Shown here: piece by piece, positions 24,230 through 30,116 of the stretch
Layout: each line of letters starts with the position of its first letter
Numbering within the stretch: the stretch's first letter is position 1
From: JAYZDB01 sp036338025
GTDB taxonomy: Bacteria > Planctomycetota > UBA1135 > UBA2386
NCBI GenBank assembly: GCA_036338025.1
Contig: JAYZDB010000190.1
Location: 1-39,885, forward strand
DNA length: 39,885 bases
Reading direction: 5' to 3'
Made by a program: the position numbers and the translations under genes
Notes under the pieces: model-generated
What the model was told of the DNA's origin: nothing
What the model saw: the letters and a program-made list of their open reading frames with translations, nothing else
Databases searched by the model: none

Positions 24230-25165
24230 ATGACGCAGCTAGCGACAACCGAGACACCACCACCCGCACCCATCGCCGAGGGCTCGATGCACCTGGCCGA
24301 CGTGCTGGAAGCCCGGGCGAACCTGACGCCCCAAGACCGCATCAAGCAGAACGAAGAACTCGTCCGCATCTTGGCCCCGGAGGTCCAGCGGGAGCACCTG
24401 ATGCGGGTTCAGGGGAAGGACTACATGTGCGTCGGCGGTGGCATCGCCATCGCTAACGGGATGGGGTTCTCGATTTCCTGTTCCGAGGTCACGTTCAACA
24501 AGGACCTCGGCGTGTACTCCGCGATCGCGACCATGACCGACGGGGTGATCACCCCCCAGGCGATCGGCTACGTCGGCGACGACGAGCGGAAGTGGACGGG
24601 CGGACCCAAACACGCGCTGATGAGCATGACCCAGACCAGGGCGATCGCGAAGCTCTGCCGCGCCAACTTCGGTCACCTCTACACCCTCCTCGGGGCGGCT
24701 TCCGGCACGCCGGCGGAGGAGATGTCCGCGGTCCCGGTCACCCACACTGAATCATCTCCCTCTCCGGGGGGCGGGGGCAAGTCACGCCCCGCCCCCCTCG
24801 AGGTGGAGAAGAAGCAGCCCGTGGCTGTGCCTGGAACTTCCGGCTCGGCGATCACCAAGATCGAGATTGGCGTCGAGGTCCCCAAGCGTGACGGCACCAT
24901 GATGAAGAAGAACTTCATCACACTCGCAGACAGCACCGTGGTCGAGTGTTGGTCGAACAGGAAGAACGACGAGATCTTCAACACGATCGGCGAGAAGGAC
25001 GCTGCGGGTCTGCAAGTCGAACTGGTCTACGACACGAAGCAGATCGGGCGGAAGACCGTCCACGACTTCAAGGATTACAAGCTCTACGACGCCGACGCGA
25101 CGATCGATGAAGCACCACCAGCGGACAACGTAATCCCACCAGACGACATTCCATTCAAGGATTAG
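24230..25165 (+). CDS. Probable ssDNA-annealing/binding protein with SSB-like C-terminal tip
   Basis: 311 residues from ATG 24230 (GGAG nine bases upstream; ATG 24221 is too close to it). N-terminal domain (about 20-145): DYMCVGGGIAIANGMGFSISCSEV then MSMTQTRAIAKLCRANFGHLY, a QTRAx-x-x-x-x-R-x-x-x-G motif I know from phage single-strand annealing proteins of the RecT/Erf/Rad52 type. A low-complexity linker (about 170-200) follows, encoded by an 11-bp GC hairpin. The C-terminal domain (about 205-290) looks like an OB fold. It ends PPDDIPFKD: DDIPF is the conserved tip of bacterial SSB, which recruits replication and repair enzymes. Domain calls are from pattern memory. Confidence 0.6.
   Translation: MTQLATTETPPPAPIAEGSMHLADVLEARANLTPQDRIKQNEELVRILAPEVQREHLMRVQGKDYMCVGGGIAIANGMGFSISCSEVTFNKDLGVYSAIATMTDGVITPQAIGYVGDDERKWTGGPKHALMSMTQTRAIAKLCRANFGHLYTLLGAASGTPAEEMSAVPVTHTESSPSPGGGGKSRPAPLEVEKKQPVAVPGTSGSAITKIEIGVEVPKRDGTMMKKNFITLADSTVVECWSNRKNDEIFNTIGEKDAAGLQVELVYDTKQIGRKTVHDFKDYKLYDADATIDEAPPADNVIPPDDIPFKD
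24766..24797. repeat. GC-rich hairpin inside annealing-protein linker
   Basis: GGGGGGCGGGG (24766-24776) and CCCCGCCCCCC (24787-24797) form a perfect 11-bp stem with a 10-base loop. It encodes the glycine/proline linker between the two domains. Confidence 0.6.
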
Positions 25166-25177
25166 AAAGGGGCAACG

Positions 25178-25693
25178 ATGCCAACGATTTTCGACATCCA
25201 AGGTGAGTTCGCCACGCTCGTGGATCTGCTCACCGAAAGTGGCGGCGACATCAGTGATCCGGAGGTCGCCGAGTACATCGACCAGTGCTTCGCTGAGATC
25301 GGGAACGACCTGGAGAACAAGGTCGATGGGTATCTCCGCGTCATCAGTGAGCTCACTGCACGCGCTGATGCAAGGAAGAAGGAGGCCGACCGGCTTGCCC
25401 GGCGGGCACGCCTCGACCGGCAATCGGTCGAGTGGATGAGGGAGCGACTGATCGCCACTCTGATCTCGATGGGCAAGACCGACTTCGAGACTAAGAACTA
25501 CAAAGTCAAGGTCTCCAACGTAGGAGGGGTGCGGGGGATGGACATCGACGATGGCCCCCTCCCGCCGGAATACACCATGTATCAGACGGTCGAGTCACCG
25601 AACAAGGAATTGATTCGGGATCGGCTGGAAGCCGGGGAGGACCTCCCGTTCGCCCGACTCCGCGAACGTTCAAAGAGATTGGTGGTGTCCTGA
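25178..25693 (+). CDS. Gp157-family phage protein
   Basis: 171 residues. The pattern fits the siphovirus Gp157 family: an acidic helical start (FATLVDLLTESGGDISDPEV), a long charged coiled coil with KVDGYLRVISELTARADARKKEADRLARRARLDRQSVEWMRERL (about 48-92), then a beta segment TDFETKNYKVKVSNVGGV and PPEYTMYQTVESPNKELIRDRLEAGED. The family was first linked to phage resistance in Streptococcus and is often next to ssDNA-binding or recombination genes; its molecular role is unknown. Its place directly after the annealing/SSB-like protein repeats this association. RBS AAAGGGG precedes ATG. Confidence 0.8.
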   Translation: MPTIFDIQGEFATLVDLLTESGGDISDPEVAEYIDQCFAEIGNDLENKVDGYLRVISELTARADARKKEADRLARRARLDRQSVEWMRERLIATLISMGKTDFETKNYKVKVSNVGGVRGMDIDDGPLPPEYTMYQTVESPNKELIRDRLEAGEDLPFARLRERSKRLVVS

Positions 25694-25694
25694 G

Positions 25695-26384
25695 ATGAAC
25701 ACCATCGAAGTCAAGGATGACTTCCACCGTCTGAACAAAGTAGTGAAGGAGGGCATGGCGACGTTTGTTGAAGTCGGCCAGGCTCTCGCTCAGATCCGGG
25801 AAGGCAAGCTGTACCGCGAGGCGGGATACAAGAGCTTCGAGGAGTACAGCCAAGAAGAACTTGGAATACCGGGGCGCAAGTCACGGCGAATGATCACGGC
25901 TGCCCAGGTCAAGGACCTACCGCCGGGTGTTTCCCTGTGCGCGGCTGAGGCGATCGCCCGCGTGCCGGAAGATATTCGTGACGAGGTGGTCGAGCGTGCA
26001 GTCGATCGACAAGGCCCGGTGCCCACCTCGACGATGATCGAGGACATGCAGGATGAGGTCGAGGCCGAGCTCGCACCACCGGCTCCCCCGCCGTCGGTCG
26101 AAGATCGCATGGCGGCAGCACAAGAAAAGTTCAGAGATGTCTATCGCCTGCTGCAACAGGCGAGGGAGGCGGCACAGGAGCTGGGCAACCACGACGGTGG
26201 CGCACTGCTCGATGTCGATGCGTGCGGCGTTCACCTGAACAACGCGATGGAAGAGGTCAAGTTCGCGGTGCCCAAGTATCGCTGCCCCTATTGTGGAGGT
26301 GAAGGATGTCAGCAATGCCGCTTCTCTGGGATGTTGTCCCAGAAGCTGTACGAGCTCGTCCCGATCGAGTTGAGACCGGAGTGA
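25695..26384 (+). CDS. DNA-binding-like protein with C-terminal zinc finger
   Basis: 229 residues. The N-terminal part (LNKVVKEGMATFVEVGQALAQIREGKLY...YKSFEEYSQEELG) followed by a helix-turn-helix-like stretch (GIPGRKSRRMITAAQVKDLPPG...LCAAEAIARVPEDIRDEV) resembles phage proteins annotated as chromosome-segregation or ParB-like. The middle is a helical linker. The C-terminus has CPYCGGEGCQQCRFSG (about 198-213), a zinc-binding C-x2-C-x4-C-x2-C cluster. Function unknown; nucleic-acid binding is likely. The 3' 79 bases overlap the helicase gene, whose ribosome-binding site lies within the zinc-finger codons. Confidence 0.65.
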   Translation: MNTIEVKDDFHRLNKVVKEGMATFVEVGQALAQIREGKLYREAGYKSFEEYSQEELGIPGRKSRRMITAAQVKDLPPGVSLCAAEAIARVPEDIRDEVVERAVDRQGPVPTSTMIEDMQDEVEAELAPPAPPPSVEDRMAAAQEKFRDVYRLLQQAREAAQELGNHDGGALLDVDACGVHLNNAMEEVKFAVPKYRCPYCGGEGCQQCRFSGMLSQKLYELVPIELRPE

Positions 26385-28009
26385 AGCTGCGACCGAAACA
26401 GGTCGAGCAGCGAAACGCGGTCGAAGACAAGTGGGCCGAGGGTCATCGATCTGTGCTGATGGTCTCGCCCACCGGAACAGGCAAGACCGTCGTACTCGCG
26501 GACATCGTGGCGAACCAGCGGTTCAAGCGAACCCTGGTCATCGCTCACCGCGAGGAGCTGATCACCCAGCTCGAGGTCGCCCTTCGCCGGGTCGGATGCG
26601 ACGTTGGTGTTGAGATGGCCGAGCGGACCGCACGCACCCGTGGGTTTGTCGAGCCCCGGGTCGTCGTCGCGTCGGTGCAGACACTCGTCGCCGGCGACTG
26701 CAACCGCCTGAGGTCGCTGGTTGACAAGCCAGATCGGTGGGGCCTGACCGTCATCGACGAGGCGCACCACGCCATTGCCGACAGCTACCGCATCGTGCTC
26801 GAGCACATGCAACAGAACGTCCAACATCGCGTACTCGGCGTCACCGCCACACCCGATCGAACGGACCGGCTCGCCATGGGCACGGTGTTCGAGGCGGTGG
26901 CGCATGAGTACGCCATCGGCGAAGCAATCGAGGACGGCTATTTGGTCCCGATCAAACAGCGGGCGATCATGGTCGAGTCACTCGACTACTCGAAATGCCG
27001 GACGACCGCCGGCGATCTCAACGGTCGTGACCTGGCCCGAGTCATGGAGCTTGAGCGGAACCTGCACGCGATCGCCGAGCCCACGATGGAGCTGGCCGGC
27101 GAGCGCAAGGCGGTCGTGTTCTGTGCGTCGGTTGATCAGGCCCGCCGGATCACCGAGATCTTCAATCGAGCCAAGCCACACTCCGCCAGGTTCGTCGAAG
27201 GCAACACCCCGAAGGATGAACGCCGGCAGATCTTCCGCGAGTTCGATCGCGGTGAATTTCAGTTCTTGTGCAACTGCATGATCGCGACGGAAGGATGGGA
27301 CTGCCCGTCATGCGAGGTCGTCGTCCTCGGGCGACCCACCAAATCCAGATCCCTGTTCGTTCAATGCGTCGGTCGCGGCACCCGACCTCTACCTGGTGTC
27401 GTTGATGCAGCGACTGACGCCAGCGAGAGGCGGGCCGCGATCGCCGCGAGCGACAAGACACACTGCGAGATCTTTGACTTCGTCGGCAACTCTGGTCGCC
27501 ACAAGTTGGTCAACATCTTCGACGTGCTGGGTGGTGAGCACCCCGGCCCGATCCTCCGGCGAGCCCAGCAGATCGCAGCCGAATCGGATGAAGCCGTAGA
27601 CATCGACGAGGCGATCGAACTTGCCCGAGAACAGGAGCGAGCGGAACAAGAGAAGCTCGAGCTCGAGGCGCAGGCCAAGCGGGCCAAGCTGCGGGCGAAG
27701 GTCAAGCATTCCTCTCGCATGTTCAACCCGTTCGACGTGCTCGACATCGCACCTCCGAAGCAGACCAAAGGCGAAGCAGCGAGCGACAAGCAGGTTGCCC
27801 TGCTGGCAAAGTTCAAGATCGATGCGACCGAGATGAGCAAGGCCGAGGCGTCACGCCTGACCCGCGAGGTGTTCCGCCGAATGAACGCCGGCTACTGCAC
27901 CGTCGCCCAGGCACGGATTCTGAAACAGCACGGTTACTCGACTGAGGTTTCGGTTGCCGAGGCCAGCAAGATCATCGACGGCATCTTCAAGAGGAGGAAC
28001 TATGAATGA
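26306..28009 (+). CDS. SF2 DEAH-type helicase
   Basis: 567 residues. Motifs of a RecA-like SF2 helicase appear in order: LRPKQVEQRNAV (Q-like), SPTGTGKTVV (Walker A, Lys60), DEAH (151-154), GVTATPDRTD (motif III region), VVFCASVDQARRI (motif IV), ATEGWDCPSCEVVVLGRPTKS (motif V) and QCVGRGTRPLPG (motif VI). This resembles the DEAD/DEAH helicases (COG1061-like) found in phage replication modules, here probably working with the downstream TOPRIM primase. The C-terminus (about 430-567) is a charged helical extension. The start at 26306 overlaps the previous gene by 79 bp but has an excellent ribosome-binding site (GGAGG, 6 bases upstream). Confidence 0.9.
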   Translation: MSAMPLLWDVVPEAVRARPDRVETGVKLRPKQVEQRNAVEDKWAEGHRSVLMVSPTGTGKTVVLADIVANQRFKRTLVIAHREELITQLEVALRRVGCDVGVEMAERTARTRGFVEPRVVVASVQTLVAGDCNRLRSLVDKPDRWGLTVIDEAHHAIADSYRIVLEHMQQNVQHRVLGVTATPDRTDRLAMGTVFEAVAHEYAIGEAIEDGYLVPIKQRAIMVESLDYSKCRTTAGDLNGRDLARVMELERNLHAIAEPTMELAGERKAVVFCASVDQARRITEIFNRAKPHSARFVEGNTPKDERRQIFREFDRGEFQFLCNCMIATEGWDCPSCEVVVLGRPTKSRSLFVQCVGRGTRPLPGVVDAATDASERRAAIAASDKTHCEIFDFVGNSGRHKLVNIFDVLGGEHPGPILRRAQQIAAESDEAVDIDEAIELAREQERAEQEKLELEAQAKRAKLRAKVKHSSRMFNPFDVLDIAPPKQTKGEAASDKQVALLAKFKIDATEMSKAEASRLTREVFRRMNAGYCTVAQARILKQHGYSTEVSVAEASKIIDGIFKRRNYE

Positions 28010-28943
28010 CATGCGTCATCTTTCCCTCTGTGCTGGCATCGCCGGTATCGACATTGGACTTGGAAAGTGTGTCAAGCACCTTCGGACAATCGCTTATGTG
28101 GAGGGGGAAGCATTCTGCATCGCCCACCTGGTTGCGGCGATTGAAGCGGGAGACTTGGCTGCGGCACCTATCTACACGGATATCAAGTCCTTCCCATTCC
28201 GAAAGTATCGAGGATGCGTGGACATCGTCTCTGGCGGATTTCCCTGCCAGCCATTCAGTCACGCAGGCAAAAGACAGGCGACGGACGATCCACGACACCT
28301 TTGGCCTCACATCAAGTCAGGACTCTCTGTTCTGCAACCACAGCTCTGCTTCTTTGAGAACGTCGATGGGATCGCCAGTGCCAAGTCTCCCGGATACCAC
28401 TCGGTTCTCCACCACGTCCTCTGCGACTTGGAAAGCCTGGGTTTCAGAGCGACGGCGGGATGCTTTACAGCGGAGGAAGTCGGCGCGCCGCATCTGCGAA
28501 GGCGATGGTTCATCCTCGGTATGGCCGGCGGCGACGGTGGGCGACTCCAGGAACTCGGCGCGGGGAACAACGACGACCGGGGTCATGCACGACGGGACAA
28601 CGCTCATCGATGCGATGCGGATCTGGCCGACAGCATCAGCGAGGGACTGGAAGGACAGCCCCGGAATGAGTACGTCCAGGAAGGACAGACCGGGGCAGGC
28701 GAGGAAAGCGGATCAACTCCCCCGTGCCGTATACAACAATGGCCTGCCCGACCAGGAGAACAACAACACGAATGGGAACCGCCAAGGACTGTTGAACCCG
28801 GATTGGGTCGAATCCCTCATGGGATTCCCGGTGGGTTGGACGCGAAAACTTTCAGGGTGGATCGGTTGAGGGCGTTGGGGAACGCATGCGTTCCTGATGT
28901 TGTTGCTCTGGGGTTCACGTCTCTTATGAAGGATCTCACATGA
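28002..28943 (+). CDS. C5-cytosine DNA methyltransferase
   Basis: 313 residues from ATG 28002 (GAGGAGG upstream). It transfers methyl from SAM to C5 of cytosine. Motif I SLCAGIAGIDIGLG (about 7-20), motif IV GGFPCQPFS with catalytic Cys82, motif VI FFENVDG, motif VIII HLRRRWFILG and motif X RLRALGNACVP are in one frame. The region between VIII and X (LADSISEGLEGQPR ... EPGLGRIPHGIPGG) matches one known C-terminal type of phage methyltransferase, while another frame of the same DNA encodes the other known type (see 28585). No partner restriction endonuclease is nearby, so it probably protects phage DNA from host restriction. It overlaps the helicase by 8 bp and the primase by ATGA. Confidence 0.9.
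   Translation: MNDMRHLSLCAGIAGIDIGLGKCVKHLRTIAYVEGEAFCIAHLVAAIEAGDLAAAPIYTDIKSFPFRKYRGCVDIVSGGFPCQPFSHAGKRQATDDPRHLWPHIKSGLSVLQPQLCFFENVDGIASAKSPGYHSVLHHVLCDLESLGFRATAGCFTAEEVGAPHLRRRWFILGMAGGDGGRLQELGAGNNDDRGHARRDNAHRCDADLADSISEGLEGQPRNEYVQEGQTGAGEESGSTPPCRIQQWPARPGEQQHEWEPPRTVEPGLGRIPHGIPGGLDAKTFRVDRLRALGNACVPDVVALGFTSLMKDLT
28585..28869 (+). other. Overlapping frame encoding an alternative methyltransferase C-terminus
   Basis: Within the methyltransferase gene, the frame starting at ATG 28585 reads 94 residues containing IWPTASARDWKDSPGM and LLNPDWVESLMGFPVGWT. These are hallmarks of the C-terminal region of many phage cytosine methyltransferases. The main frame over the same bases reads LADSISEGLEG and EPGLGRIPHGIPGG, hallmarks of another group of the same family. 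The alternative frame lacks motif X. It could be a frameshift relic, a frameshift product or overlapping sequence of no function. Confidence 0.4.
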
Positions 28944-29794
28944 GTTGGCAGCGATGCACCCGCAACCGACCATGCCTGATCTGCGGGAAGCCCGACTGGT
29001 GCTGTTGGACGCCCGATGGCGCAGCTCGGTGCATGCGGATTCAAGACGCACCCGACGGCTGGTACATCTGCAAGGTCGATGACCAGGGCGGCACCACGTT
29101 CCGCCCCGGTGACGGCCCCCGCAAGGCAGCCGAACCACGACCCAAGATCGAACCGCCGAAGGTGATCAAGACCAAGAACTGGGGCCGCATCCAAGTCCAA
29201 CTACGTTCTGCTCTGGTCACCGATCACACCGACATCCACGCCGAGGGGCTGGGCGTCTCGTCATTGTCGCTTCACCGACTCGGCATCGGGTGGCACGAAC
29301 AGTGGAGGTGCTGGACGTTCCCGATGTATCAAGCGACCGGCGAGATCGTCGGCATGAGGTGCCGAGCCGAGGACGGAAAGAAATGGGCGATCCCCGGGTC
29401 GAGCGATGGCCTGTTCCTGGACAGCGACATTGCCGTGCCGGAGGAGGTCTTCATCTGCGAGGGCCCGACCGACACCGCCGCCTTGATGGACGTGGGGTTC
29501 TACGCCGTCGGGAGACCGAGCTGTCGCGGGGCGGTGATCGCGACCAAGGCCCTCGCCCGAGGCAGAAGAGTGGTCATCGTCAGCGACAGCGACGGACCGG
29601 GCCGCCAGGGCGCGGAGCATCTGGCGTCCAACCTGGTCGGCATGTGTCGAAGCGTGAAGGTGATTGAGCCACCCTGCAAGGACATGCGGGAGTGGAAGCA
29701 AAGAGGCACCTCGCCGGACGCGGTGAGGATGCTTGTGGACCATGCCAAGGAGAGGCGAAATGCACAGACACAAGTACAAAGTCGCGCCGGCTGA
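28940..29794 (+). CDS. TOPRIM DNA primase
   Basis: 284 residues. An N-terminal zinc-binding cluster, CLICGKPDWCCW ... ARCMR (about 13-33), is followed by a linker, a DnaG-like core (SLSLHRLGIGWHEQWRCWTFPMYQ, then GEIVGMRCRAEDG) and a TOPRIM domain with EGPTD (Glu174) and SDSDGPGR (Asp216, Asp218), the metal-binding triad. It should make RNA primers for replication. There is no fused helicase domain, unlike T7 gp4; the separate SF2 helicase upstream could complement it, though it is not a DnaB-type replicative helicase. ATG overlaps the methyltransferase stop. The 3' end overlaps the endonuclease by 35 bp. Confidence 0.85.
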   Translation: MSWQRCTRNRPCLICGKPDWCCWTPDGAARCMRIQDAPDGWYICKVDDQGGTTFRPGDGPRKAAEPRPKIEPPKVIKTKNWGRIQVQLRSALVTDHTDIHAEGLGVSSLSLHRLGIGWHEQWRCWTFPMYQATGEIVGMRCRAEDGKKWAIPGSSDGLFLDSDIAVPEEVFICEGPTDTAALMDVGFYAVGRPSCRGAVIATKALARGRRVVIVSDSDGPGRQGAEHLASNLVGMCRSVKVIEPPCKDMREWKQRGTSPDAVRMLVDHAKERRNAQTQVQSRAG

Positions 29795-30116
29795 GGAGCG
29801 GCGTGCTCTCGGCCGGACCTTCGCATCGAAGGCCGAGAAGGAGTACGCCTTGATGCTTGAGGACTGGGTCGAGATTGGCATCATCCAGGACTACGTCTGT
29901 CAGCCGAAGGTCTGGCTGGGGTGCCATGAGTACACCTACACGCCGGACTTCTTGGTGATCCCCGATGGTGCCGCCCCGCACTACGTTGATGTCAAGGGGA
30001 TGGAGACGACCTCGTTCAAGAGAACCAAGAAACTGTGGGCGGCACATGGCCGACTCCCCCTGCACATCATCAAGAAGAAGGGCAAGAAGTTCGAGACGGC
30101 GGAGGTGCTCCCGTGA
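29760..30116 (+). CDS. PD-(D/E)XK endonuclease (DUF1064-like)
   Basis: 118 residues from ATG 29760, preceded by AAGGAGAGGCGAA. The catalytic pattern of a small PD-(D/E)XK nuclease is visible: a Glu in SKAEKEYALMLEDW, the Asp of YTPDFLVI, and DVKG (Asp-x-Lys), followed by KRTKKLWAAHGRLPLHII. This matches my memory of the DUF1064 family of phage proteins, related to Holliday-junction or branch-cleaving nucleases. It occupies the T7 endonuclease I slot before the RNA polymerase, as in phiKMV-like phages. It overlaps the primase gene and its stop overlaps the polymerase start (GTGA). Confidence 0.8.
   Translation: MHRHKYKVAPAEERRALGRTFASKAEKEYALMLEDWVEIGIIQDYVCQPKVWLGCHEYTYTPDFLVIPDGAAPHYVDVKGMETTSFKRTKKLWAAHGRLPLHIIKKKGKKFETAEVLP

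Noticed and set aside
24082..24456. An open + strand frame following the integrase stop
   Set aside because: After about 40 codons it runs out of frame over the annealing-protein gene and becomes Arg/Pro/Gly-rich, typical of a shadow. The first part has no ribosome-binding site.
28006..28584. The first part of the alternative frame in the methyltransferase gene
   Set aside because: Only the segment from about 28585 carries recognisable motifs. The earlier part (Ser/Arg-rich) is the shadow of motifs I-VIII in the main frame.
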